Position numbers and translations under genes: made by a program
In this document: in pieces, positions 27,668 to 35,665 of the stretch
Position numbering within the stretch: the stretch's first letter is position 1
How the letters are laid out: the number at the start of each line of letters is the position of its first letter
Source: Rhodanobacter sp. Soil772
Lineage (GTDB): Bacteria; Pseudomonadota; Gammaproteobacteria; Xanthomonadales; Rhodanobacteraceae
Assembly: GCF_001428385.1 (NCBI RefSeq)
Contig: NZ_LMSK01000002.1
Location: 216,704 to 280,703, forward strand
Length of the DNA stretch: 64,000 bases
Direction: 5' to 3'
Notes under the pieces: model-generated
The model's database searches: none
The model's input: only the letters and a program-made list of their open reading frames with translations
Told to the model about the DNA's origin: nothing

Positions 27668-29103
27668 TTGTTCGTCCTCAGGTTGCCGAGCTGGGCCAGC
27701 TCGACCGCTGCCGCGCCGATGTCGCCGGCACCCAGCAGCAGCAGCAGGTCACCATCGCGCAGCAGCGCCGGCAGGGTTTCCTTCAGCTCGCGCGGATGCT
27801 CGACCAGCACCGGGTCGACCTTGCCGCGCGCGCGCACCGCACGCGCCAGCGCGCGGCCGTCGGCACCGGCGATCGGCGCCTCGCCGGCCGGGTAGACGTC
27901 GGTCAGCACCAGCACGTCGACCTCGGCCAGCACGTTGGCGAAGTCGTCCAGCAGGTCGCGCGTGCGGCTGTAGCGGTGCGGCTGGAAACCGACCACCAGG
28001 CGGCGCTCGGGCCAGCCACCGCGGGCGGCGGCGAACACCGCGGCCAGCTCGCGCGGGTGATGGCCGTAGTCGTCGACCAGCAGCACGTGGCCCTGGTCCA
28101 GCGCGATCTCGCCGCGCCGGTGGAAGCGCCGACCGACGCCCTGGAAGTTCTCCAGCGCACGCGCCAGCGCCGCCGCCTCCACGCCCAGCTGCCAGCCGAT
28201 CGCAGACGCGGCCAGCGCGTTCAGCACGTTGTGCCGGCCCGGCAGGTTGAGCTTCACCGGCAGCGCTTCGTCGCGACCGGGCAGCAGCAGGTCGAAGTGC
28301 ATCTCAAAACCATGCTGGCTCACGTTCAACGCGCGCACGTCGGCGTCCGCGGTGTCGATGCCGTAGGTCATCACGCGGCGCGTGGTGGACTTCGCCAGCA
28401 CGGCCACTTCGGGGTCGTCCACGCACAGCACGGCCAGGCCGTAGAACGGCAGCCGGTGCAGGAAATCGGCGAACGCCTTCTTCACCTCGGCAAAATCGCC
28501 GTGGTAGTTCTCCAGGTGATCGGCGTCGATGTTGGTGACCGCGGCGATCACCGGCGACAGCAGCAGGAACGAGCCGTCGGATTCGTCGGCTTCCGCGACC
28601 AGGTACTGGCCGGTGCCGAGTCGCGCGTTCGCGCCAGCCGCATTGAGCTGACCGCCAATCACGAAGGTCGGGTCGTAGCCGGCCTCGGCCAGCACGCTGG
28701 CGGTGAGGCTGGTGGTGGTGGTCTTGCCGTGGGTGCCGGCGATCGCCACGCCGCGGCGGAAGCGCATCAGCTCGCCCAGCATCTCCGCACGCGGGATCAC
28801 CGGGATGCGCGCCGCGCGGGCGGCGACCAGTTCCACGTTGTCCTGCTTGATCGCGCTGGAGGTCACCACCACGTCGGCGTCACCGATGTTTTCCGCGGCG
28901 TGCCCGACGTGCACGACGATGCCCAGCTGCTGCAGCCGCTGCGCGGTCGGCGAATGCGCGCGGTCGGAACCGGACACCGCGTAGCCGAGGTTGTGCAGCA
29001 CCTCGGCGATGCCGCTCATGCCGACGCCGCCGATGCCGATGAAATGCACCCGGCGGAACGTGCTCATCGGGTCTTCGTGTGCATGCAACCTGCGCGGCGT
29101 CAT
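27664..29103 (-). CDS. murC: UDP-N-acetylmuramate--L-alanine ligase MurC
   Basis: Adds L-Ala to UDP-MurNAc. It has 479 aa from the ATG at 29103, which overlaps the murG stop (ATGA); an internal ATG at 29067 would remove 12 residues. [13 protein letters not shown] is the N-terminal Rossmann motif, [11 protein letters not shown] the Mur-ligase P-loop, and [10 protein letters not shown] plus [13 protein letters not shown] the central-domain motifs. [10 protein letters not shown] lies in the C-terminal domain. I prefer the coupled upstream start because xanthomonad MurC proteins commonly carry a short N-terminal extension. Confidence 0.95.
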   Translation of the reverse strand: MTPRRLHAHEDPMSTFRRVHFIGIGGVGMSGIAEVLHNLGYAVSGSDRAHSPTAQRLQQLGIVVHVGHAAENIGDADVVVTSSAIKQDNVELVAARAARIPVIPRAEMLGELMRFRRGVAIAGTHGKTTTTSLTASVLAEAGYDPTFVIGGQLNAAGANARLGTGQYLVAEADESDGSFLLLSPVIAAVTNIDADHLENYHGDFAEVKKAFADFLHRLPFYGLAVLCVDDPEVAVLAKSTTRRVMTYGIDTADADVRALNVSQHGFEMHFDLLLPGRDEALPVKLNLPGRHNVLNALAASAIGWQLGVEAAALARALENFQGVGRRFHRRGEIALDQGHVLLVDDYGHHPRELAAVFAAARGGWPERRLVVGFQPHRYSRTRDLLDDFANVLAEVDVLVLTDVYPAGEAPIAGADGRALARAVRARGKVDPVLVEHPRELKETLPALLRDGDLLLLLGAGDIGAAAVELAQLGNLRTNK

Positions 29104-30257
29104 GCGGCCACCTCCAGGCAAGCGCGCGCGATGACCTGCGCCGCGTCGGGTTTGGCCAGCGTGCGCGCGGCTTCGGCCATCGCCAGCAGGCGGCCGCGAT
29201 CGCCCAGCAGCGACTCCAGTCGCTGCGCCAGAATCTGTACGTCCAGCTCGTTCTCCTGCATCAGTTCGGCGGCTCCGGCCGCCATCAGTACTTCGGCATT
29301 GCGCGTCTGGTGGTCGTCCACCGCGTGCGGGAACGGCACCAGCACGGCACCCAGCCCGGCCGCAGCCAGTTCGGCCAAGGTCAGCGCGCCGGCGCGGCAG
29401 ACGGCCAGGTCGGCCCAGCCATAGGTGCCGGCCATGTCGTCGATGAACGCGACCACCTGCGCCTCGACGCCGGCCTTCGCATACGCCGCACGCGCTTCGT
29501 CGAGACCGCGGTTGCCGCACTGGTGCAGCACCTCGGGACGCTGCGCCGGGGTCAGTTGCGCCAGCGCCTGCGGCAGCGCCAGGTTCAGCGCACGGGCGCC
29601 GAGACTGCCGCCCAGCACCAGCAGGCGCGGCTTGCCATCGCGCCCGGCCATGCGCTCGGCCGGCGGCGGCAGCACGGCGATCGCCTCGCGCACCGGGTTG
29701 CCGACCCACTCGGCCCGCGGCAAGGCATCTGCGAAACCGGCCAGCACGCGCTTCGCCAGTCCGGCCAGCTTGCGGTTGGTAAACCCGGCCACGCGGTTCT
29801 GCTCGTGCACCAGCAGCGGCCTGCGCAATAGCCATGCGGCGAGGCCGCCAGGGCCGGCCACGTAGCCGCCCATCGACAACACGCTGCGCGGCTGCACCTG
29901 GCGCAGCACGGCCAGCGACGCGAACAGCGCGCGCAGCAACATCAGCGGCGCCAGCAGCCGGGTCCTGATGCCCTTGCCGCGCAGGCCGCCGACCGCCACC
30001 GTGTGCAGCTCGATCCGCTGCGCCGGCACCACCGTCGTTTCCATCCCGCCGACCGCGCCCAGCCACACCACCGGCACGCCTTGCGCGCGCAAGCACTCGG
30101 CCACCGCCAGTCCGGGGAAGATGTGGCCGCCAGTGCCGCCGGCCATGATCAATACGGGACGGGATTCGGGAATGGAGAATCGGGAATCGGCAAAAGCAGA
30201 GCGCGACCCGCTCTGGCCATTCCCGATTCCCGATTCCCGATTCCCGATGGTCATCAT
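29100..30257 (-). CDS. murG: Lipid II synthase MurG with repeat-encoded N-terminus
   Basis: Glycosyltransferase adding GlcNAc to lipid I on the inner face of the cytoplasmic membrane. It has 385 aa. The core begins VLIMAGGTGGHIFPG, whose G-rich loop binds lipid I. SMGGYVAGPGG, LVLGGSLGARALN and the AVDDHQTRNAE donor site follow. Before the core lie 34 residues (MMTIGNRESGIGNG onward), about 26 more than in E. coli, translated from repeat copy B. The ATG at 30257 overlaps the ftsW stop (ATGA). Starting later would delete the first beta strand, so the repeat-encoded segment seems to be part of the protein. Confidence 0.93.
   Translation of the reverse strand: MMTIGNRESGIGNGQSGSRSAFADSRFSIPESRPVLIMAGGTGGHIFPGLAVAECLRAQGVPVVWLGAVGGMETTVVPAQRIELHTVAVGGLRGKGIRTRLLAPLMLLRALFASLAVLRQVQPRSVLSMGGYVAGPGGLAAWLLRRPLLVHEQNRVAGFTNRKLAGLAKRVLAGFADALPRAEWVGNPVREAIAVLPPPAERMAGRDGKPRLLVLGGSLGARALNLALPQALAQLTPAQRPEVLHQCGNRGLDEARAAYAKAGVEAQVVAFIDDMAGTYGWADLAVCRAGALTLAELAAAGLGAVLVPFPHAVDDHQTRNAEVLMAAGAAELMQENELDVQILAQRLESLLGDRGRLLAMAEAARTLAKPDAAQVIARACLEVAA
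30161..30250. repeat. GATTCGG palindromic element, copy B (murG start)
   Basis: Arms at 30161-30190 and 30217-30250 are built of 7-bp GATTCGG/GATTCCC units and pair with each other. The loop contains its own AGAGCG/CGCTCT hairpin. The whole element is translated as MurG residues about 3-33. Confidence 0.8.
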
Positions 30258-31489
30258 GCGGCCACCGCCTCGCGCGGCTTCGCCGCGACATTCGCATCGG
30301 CCGCGGCCACCGCCGCCGGCATCCGCGTGGCCATCTGCCGCGCGTCCAGCGCGCGGTTGATCTCGTAGGTGGCGCGCAGCAAGACGCCGGCCATCGCGCA
30401 GGTCAGCACCATCGACGAGCCGCCGTAGCTGATCAGCGGCAGGGTCAGTCCCTTGGTCGGCAGCGCGCCCAAGTTCACGCCGACCGACACGAACGCCTGC
30501 ATCGCCAGCATCAGCGAGACGCCGAACGCGACGTAACCGGCAAAGCGCTGGCCCACCTCGACGCCCTTCAGGCCCAGGTACAGGCCGCGCCCTACCGCCA
30601 GTCCGAACAGGCCGATCACCAGCAGCACGCCGGCCAGGCCCAGTTCCTCGCCGATTACCGCGAAGATGAAGTCGGTATGCGCCTCCGGCAGATAGGACAG
30701 CTTCAGCACGCTGGAGCCCAGCCCCACCCCGGTCCACTCGCCGCGGCCGATCGCCATCAGCGACTGGGTCAGCTGGAAGCCGTCGTTGAACGGATCCTTC
30801 CACGGGTCCATGAACGAGGTCAGCCGCTTCATGCGGTAGCTCTCGCCGGTCGCCGCCACGTACAGCAGTGGCATCAGCGGCAAGCCCATCAGGAACAGGA
30901 AGATCGGCCGCGCGCCGCCCAGCCAGACCATGGCGATGGTCACCGCGATCACCAGCGTGGCCGAGCCGAAGTCCGGCTGCGCCAGCAGCAGCAGCACGAT
31001 CATGCCGGCGACCAGCACCGGCTTGAACAGGCCCAGGAACTTCGTCTCCACGTTCTCGCGATGACGCACCAGGTAACTGGCGACGTAGATCACCAGGATG
31101 AGTTTTACCGCCTCGACCGGCTGGAACGTGGTGACCAGCAGGTTCAGCCAGCGCCGCGCGCCGTTGATGCGCAGGCCGAGGTGCGGCACGAACACCGCCA
31201 GCAGCATCAGGAACGCCAGCGCCAGCAGCGGGAACGCATATTTTTCCAGCAGCTTCAGCTCGGTGCGCATCGCCATGCCGGCCGCGAACAGACCCAGGCC
31301 GAGGAACAGCAGGTGCTTCTTCAGGAAGTAGAACGCGCCGATGTGCTGGCTGTCCGCCACCGCGATCGAGCTCGACGTCACCATCACCACGCCCACGCTG
31401 GCCAGCCCGACCAGTGCGACCAGCAGCCACAGGTCGAAGCTGCCGCGCGGTCCGCTGCGGCGTTTGGCTTGGGTGGTGGCGTCAAACAT
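30254..31489 (-). CDS. ftsW: Septal SEDS glycosyltransferase FtsW
   Basis: Polymerises lipid II at the septum together with FtsI. It has 411 aa with about ten membrane helices. Family signatures include INGARRWLNL, QPVEAVKL, the catalytic-region LAQPDFGSA, and the C-terminal LPLISYGGSS loop. The ATG at 31489 has AGGAGG at good spacing. A GTG six bases further upstream overlaps that ribosome site and is rejected. It is separated from mraY by repeat copy C, the only break in the overlapping chain from rsmH to ftsA. Confidence 0.96.
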   Translation of the reverse strand: MFDATTQAKRRSGPRGSFDLWLLVALVGLASVGVVMVTSSSIAVADSQHIGAFYFLKKHLLFLGLGLFAAGMAMRTELKLLEKYAFPLLALAFLMLLAVFVPHLGLRINGARRWLNLLVTTFQPVEAVKLILVIYVASYLVRHRENVETKFLGLFKPVLVAGMIVLLLLAQPDFGSATLVIAVTIAMVWLGGARPIFLFLMGLPLMPLLYVAATGESYRMKRLTSFMDPWKDPFNDGFQLTQSLMAIGRGEWTGVGLGSSVLKLSYLPEAHTDFIFAVIGEELGLAGVLLVIGLFGLAVGRGLYLGLKGVEVGQRFAGYVAFGVSLMLAMQAFVSVGVNLGALPTKGLTLPLISYGGSSMVLTCAMAGVLLRATYEINRALDARQMATRMPAAVAAADANVAAKPREAVAA

Positions 31490-31508
31490 GGGCACCTCCT
31501 TTGGAGGC

Positions 31509-31615
31509 GCGGGATTCGGGATTTGGAATTCGGGATTCGGAAAGACGCGCGCGCCGCAGCGCTGCGGATGTGCGTGCGCTCTTGCGAATCCCGAATCCCG
31601 AATCCCAAATCCCGG
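31509..31615. repeat. GATTCGG palindromic element, copy C (ftsW/mraY)
   Basis: Arms at 31510-31540 and 31586-31615 are inverted copies built from 7-bp GATTCGG units. The loop carries CCGCAGCGCTGCGG. The minus-strand flank toward ftsW reads CTCCAAAGGAGG and provides the ftsW ribosome site, as in copy A for ftsQ. Confidence 0.8.
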
Positions 31616-31624
31616 CTTTCATAG

Positions 31625-32728
31625 TCACCGCACCTTCAACGTGGCAAGACCGATCAGCACCAGCACCACGGAGATGATCCAGAAGCGCACGATCACGCGC
31701 GGCTCGGGCCAGCCCTTCAATTCGAAGTGGTGGTGGATCGGCGCCATCCGGAACACGCGCTTGCCGGTCAGCTTGAAGCTGGTCACCTGGATCATCACCG
31801 ACGCGGTTTCCATCACGAACACGCCGCCCATCACCAGCAGCACGATCTCCTGGCGCACGATCACCGCGACGCAACCGAGCGCCGCACCCATCGCCAGCGC
31901 GCCGACGTCGCCCATGAACACCTGCGCCGGATATGTGTTGAACCACAGGAAGCCCAACCCTGCGCCGGCCAGCGCGCCGGTGAAGATCGCCAGCTCGCCC
32001 GCGCCGGGAATCGAGGGGATGCCCAGGTATTCGGAAAACACCTTGTTGCCAGCCAGGTAGGCGAATACGCCAAGCGCGCCGGAAACCAGCACGGTCGGCA
32101 TGATCGCCAGGCCGTCCAGACCGTCGGTGAGGTTCACCGCGTTGGAGAAGCCCACGATCATGAAATAGGTGATCACCACGAAGAACAGTCCCAGCGGCAG
32201 CACCACGTGTTTGAACAGCGGCACGTACAGTGCGGTCTCCGCCACCGGCAGGCCGGCAGCCGCCGCATGCGGCGCGCTGTAGTACAGGAACAGCGCCGCG
32301 CCGAGGCCGAACACCGACTGCCAGAAATACTTCCAGCGGCTGGCCAGGCCGCGGCTGTCCTTCAGCACCAGCTTGCGGTAGTCGTCGTAGAAGCCGATCA
32401 CGCCGAAGCTCAGCAGCACCGCCAGCACCACCCACACGTAGCGGTTGTGCAGGTCGGCCCACAGCAAGGTGGCGACGGTGACCGAAAGCAGGATCATCAC
32501 GCCGCCCATGGTCGGCGTGCCGGCCTTGACCAGGTGCGTCTGCGGACCGTCGCTGCGCACCACCTGGCCGGCCTTCAGCGCGGCCAGCCGGTTGATCAGC
32601 CACGGCCCGCACAGCAGCGACAGCGACAGTGCGGTGAGCGCCGCCATGATCGTGCGGAAGGTGATGTACTGGAACAGATGCAGCGCGGTGAAATGCCGTG
32701 CCATCCAGTCGGCCAGTTCAAGCAGCAT
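31625..32728 (-). CDS. mraY: Phospho-MurNAc-pentapeptide transferase MraY
   Basis: Transfers phospho-MurNAc-pentapeptide to undecaprenyl phosphate, forming lipid I. It has 367 aa, about ten membrane helices. Motifs are GTPTMGG, the catalytic-region [32 protein letters not shown] and the [11 protein letters not shown] loop. The ATG at 32728 lies 11 bp inside the end of murF. A longer frame upstream (into murF) is not conserved. Confidence 0.96.
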   Translation of the reverse strand: MLLELADWMARHFTALHLFQYITFRTIMAALTALSLSLLCGPWLINRLAALKAGQVVRSDGPQTHLVKAGTPTMGGVMILLSVTVATLLWADLHNRYVWVVLAVLLSFGVIGFYDDYRKLVLKDSRGLASRWKYFWQSVFGLGAALFLYYSAPHAAAAGLPVAETALYVPLFKHVVLPLGLFFVVITYFMIVGFSNAVNLTDGLDGLAIMPTVLVSGALGVFAYLAGNKVFSEYLGIPSIPGAGELAIFTGALAGAGLGFLWFNTYPAQVFMGDVGALAMGAALGCVAVIVRQEIVLLVMGGVFVMETASVMIQVTSFKLTGKRVFRMAPIHHHFELKGWPEPRVIVRFWIISVVLVLIGLATLKVR

Positions 32729-34106
32729 CGGATGCGTCCCCCTTGTTCTTGCCGGCATGACCGCCGAACGCCGCCACCACCTGCTCCATGCCGGCCGAGC
32801 GCGAGCCCTTCACCAGGCAGGTGACGCCCGCGTGCACGCGCGATTTCAAGGCGGCGATCAGCGCAGCCTTGTCGTCGAAATGCTCGCCGCCCGCGCCGAA
32901 GGCCTCGACCGTGGCCACGCCGAGCGGGCCCACCGCGAACAACCGGTCGACGCCGCGCTCGCGCGCGCGCGCGCCGATGCCGGCATGCAGCGCTCGCGCG
33001 TCCGCGCCCAGCTCGGCCATGTCGCCCAGCACCAGCCAGCGTTCGCCGCCAGCCAGCAGCAAGGTGTCGATCGCCGCCGCCATCGAGCTGGGGTTCGCGT
33101 TGTAGCTGTCGTCGATCAGGGTCCAGCCGCCGTCCATCGTCTCGCGGCGCAGCCGGCCGGCCACGCCGGGCACCTGCTCCAGCCCGGCCACGATGGTGTC
33201 CAGCGGCACCTCCAGCGCCAGCGCCACCGCCGTCGCAGCCAGCGCATTGGCGATGTTGTGGCGGCCGGGCAACGGCAGCGCCACCTCGGCGTCGCCGTGC
33301 GGCGTGCTCAGCACGAAGCGCGAACCGTCCACGCGCTGCTCGATGATGTCGGCACCGACATCGGCCGGCTGATCGAGGCCGAAACGCAGTTGCCTGCGCG
33401 CGCCGGCCAGGCCGCCGAAGAAACTGGCGAACGCGTCGTCGGCGTTGATGATTGCGATGCCGTCCGCCGGCAACGCCTGGTACAGCGCGCCCTTGGTCTC
33501 GGCCACGCCCTCGATGCTGCCCATGCGCGCAAGATGCGCCGGCGCGATGAGCGTGACGAGGCCGATATCTGGCCGTGCGATGGCAGCCAAGTAGGCGATG
33601 TCGCCCGGCTTGCCGGCGCCCATCTCGAACACTGCGTATTCGGTGTCCTGCGGCATCGAGAGCAGGCTTAGCGGCAGGCCCAGCTCGTTGTTGAAGTTGC
33701 CCGCGCTGACGTGGGTACGGCCATGCCGCGACAGGATCGAGGCCACCAGCGTCTTCACCGTGGTCTTGCCGTTGGAACCGGTGATGCCGATCACGCGCAC
33801 GTCGCGCTGGGCGCGCACCGCGCTGGCCAGGTCGCCCAGCGCCAGCACGGCGTCGTTCACCAGCACCTGCGGCAGTTCGCTGTCGACTTTGCGCGTGACC
33901 AGCACGGCCACCGCGCCGCGCGCGGCGGCCTCGTCCAGGTAGTCGTGGCCATCGGCCCGCTCGCCCTTGATCGCCACGAACAGGTCGCCCGACTGCAGCT
34001 TGCGCGTGTCGATCGCGACGCCGGTGATCTCGGCGCCGTCCAGCCCCGCACCGCTGTCGAGCAGGCGTCCGTGGGTCCACATCGCGATGGCGCCCAGCCG
34101 GATCAT
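32718..34106 (-). CDS. murF: UDP-MurNAc-tripeptide--D-Ala-D-Ala ligase MurF
   Basis: Adds D-Ala-D-Ala to complete the UDP-MurNAc-pentapeptide. It has 462 aa. [15 protein letters not shown] is the UDP-binding domain motif, [12 protein letters not shown] the P-loop, [15 protein letters not shown] and [11 protein letters not shown] the central domain, and [11 protein letters not shown] the C-terminal domain. The start overlaps the murE stop by 4 bp (ATGA). Confidence 0.96.
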   Translation of the reverse strand: MIRLGAIAMWTHGRLLDSGAGLDGAEITGVAIDTRKLQSGDLFVAIKGERADGHDYLDEAAARGAVAVLVTRKVDSELPQVLVNDAVLALGDLASAVRAQRDVRVIGITGSNGKTTVKTLVASILSRHGRTHVSAGNFNNELGLPLSLLSMPQDTEYAVFEMGAGKPGDIAYLAAIARPDIGLVTLIAPAHLARMGSIEGVAETKGALYQALPADGIAIINADDAFASFFGGLAGARRQLRFGLDQPADVGADIIEQRVDGSRFVLSTPHGDAEVALPLPGRHNIANALAATAVALALEVPLDTIVAGLEQVPGVAGRLRRETMDGGWTLIDDSYNANPSSMAAAIDTLLLAGGERWLVLGDMAELGADARALHAGIGARARERGVDRLFAVGPLGVATVEAFGAGGEHFDDKAALIAALKSRVHAGVTCLVKGSRSAGMEQVVAAFGGHAGKNKGDASDAA

Positions 34107-35665
34107 GCGCGCGGCTCCCGGTTGATCCGTTCCAGCACGGCATGCGCCACCGCCAGATCGTCGAACGGACGCTTGCCGGTGGCGCCGTCCTGATAGGTTT
34201 CGTGGCCCTTGCCGGCGATCAGCACGACGTCGCCGGCGTGCGCCAGCTGCAGCGCGTCGGCGATCGCCACCGCGCGATCGCGCTCTACCGTCATCGCGCG
34301 CGCCGCGGCCATGCCGGCGACGATCTGCGCCACGATCGCGTCGCCGTCTTCGCCGCGCGGATTGTCGTCGGTGACGATCGCCACATCGGCCAGCCGTGCC
34401 GCAATCTCGCCCATCAACGGACGCTTGCCCGCATCGCGCTCGCCGCCGCAGCCGAACACGCAGATCAGCTTGCCGGCGCAATGCGCGCGCACCGCGGTCA
34501 GCGCCTGCTCCAGCGCGTCCGGCGTATGCGCGTAATCGACCACCACCAGCGGCTGGCCGCGCAGGCCACCGAGCCGGCTCATCCGTCCGTTGACCGGCTG
34601 CAACTGCTCGACCACTTCGACGATGCGCGCGAACGGCTCGCCCAGCGCGCCGAGACAACCCACCACGGCGAGCAGGTTGGCCACGTTGAAGCGACCGATC
34701 AGATGGCTGCGGATCGCCCGCGTGCCCCACGGCGTGCGCAGCTGGAACGCCAGCCCTTCGGCCGAGGTGACGATCGCGCTGGCGGCGATCTCCGCCTCGC
34801 TGTCGTCGGCCATGCTGAAACGCAGGCGCTGCACGCCGGCAGGTAGTTGCGTCGCCAGTTCGCGGCCGAACGCATCGTCGATGTTGATTACCGCGCCACG
34901 CAGGCCCGGCCAGGCGAACAGCTTCGCCTTCGCCGCGCCGTAGGCTTCCATACTGCCGTGGTAATCCAGATGGTCGCGGGTGAGGTTGGTGAACGCGGCC
35001 ACCTCGAAATCCACTGCACCCACACGACCTTGCTCCAGCGCGTGCGACGACACCTCCATCGCCACGTGGCCGACCTTGGCGTCGCGGAATTCCGCCAGCA
35101 GCGCCTGCACGCTGATCGCATCCGGCGTGGTGCGCTCGCCTTCGCGCAGCTGGCCATGCACGCCGGCGCCGAGCGTGCCGATCGAGGCCGCGCGATGGCC
35201 GAGCAGGGTCAACGCTTGCGCCAGCAGCTGCACGCACGACGTCTTGCCGTTGGTGCCGGTGACGCCGACCATCCGCATCGATTCGCTGGGGCGGTTGTAA
35301 AAACGTGCAGCAATTTCGCTGACCTGATCGTGCAGGTCGTCGATCCACAGTACGGGAACCTCACCGACTGCCTGCGGCAGTCGACCCCTTCCGCCTTCGG
35401 CACCTTCCCCTGCAAGCAGGGGAAGGGATTCACCTGGTGCGGGTGCCTCGACCAGCACCACCCGGGCGCCGCGCTGCACGGCGCCGGCGGCGAAGGTGAT
35501 GCCGTGGGCCAGACTACCGCGCAAGGCGAAGAACGCGTCGCCGCGCTGCACCCGGCGCGAATCGAGGGTCAGGCCGGACACCACGATGCGGCCGGTCTCC
35601 GGCGCGGCGGCGATCGGCGCATCGGCGATGCCCAGCAGCAACTGGTCGAGGTGGCCGGTGCTCAT
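34103..35665 (-). CDS. murE: UDP-MurNAc-tripeptide synthetase MurE with in-frame REP insertion
   Basis: Adds the third stem residue (meso-diaminopimelate expected) to UDP-MurNAc-L-Ala-D-Glu. It has 520 aa, about 25 above E. coli. Motifs: LTLDSRRVQRGDAF, GVTGTNGKTSC (P-loop), MEVSSHALEQ, FTNLTRDHLDYHG, and DNPRGEDGDAI. The DNPR signature selects diaminopimelate over lysine. In the N-terminal domain, between VLVEAPAP and EVPVLWIDDL, sits an extra GESLPLLAGEGAEGGRG stretch encoded by a REP-like palindrome. The start overlaps the ftsI stop (ATGA). Confidence 0.95.
   Translation of the reverse strand: MSTGHLDQLLLGIADAPIAAAPETGRIVVSGLTLDSRRVQRGDAFFALRGSLAHGITFAAGAVQRGARVVLVEAPAPGESLPLLAGEGAEGGRGRLPQAVGEVPVLWIDDLHDQVSEIAARFYNRPSESMRMVGVTGTNGKTSCVQLLAQALTLLGHRAASIGTLGAGVHGQLREGERTTPDAISVQALLAEFRDAKVGHVAMEVSSHALEQGRVGAVDFEVAAFTNLTRDHLDYHGSMEAYGAAKAKLFAWPGLRGAVINIDDAFGRELATQLPAGVQRLRFSMADDSEAEIAASAIVTSAEGLAFQLRTPWGTRAIRSHLIGRFNVANLLAVVGCLGALGEPFARIVEVVEQLQPVNGRMSRLGGLRGQPLVVVDYAHTPDALEQALTAVRAHCAGKLICVFGCGGERDAGKRPLMGEIAARLADVAIVTDDNPRGEDGDAIVAQIVAGMAAARAMTVERDRAVAIADALQLAHAGDVVLIAGKGHETYQDGATGKRPFDDLAVAHAVLERINREPRA
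35403..35426. repeat. REP-like palindrome inside murE
   Basis: Perfect 11-bp inverted repeat (CCTTCCCCTGC and complement) with a 2-base loop, in frame within murE. It is related to the intergenic palindrome at 5611-5637. Confidence 0.75.

Noticed and set aside
32596-34143. Alternative minus-strand frames through murF and murE
   Set aside because: They run through the true Mur ligases in another frame and contain only low-complexity Arg/Gly sequence.
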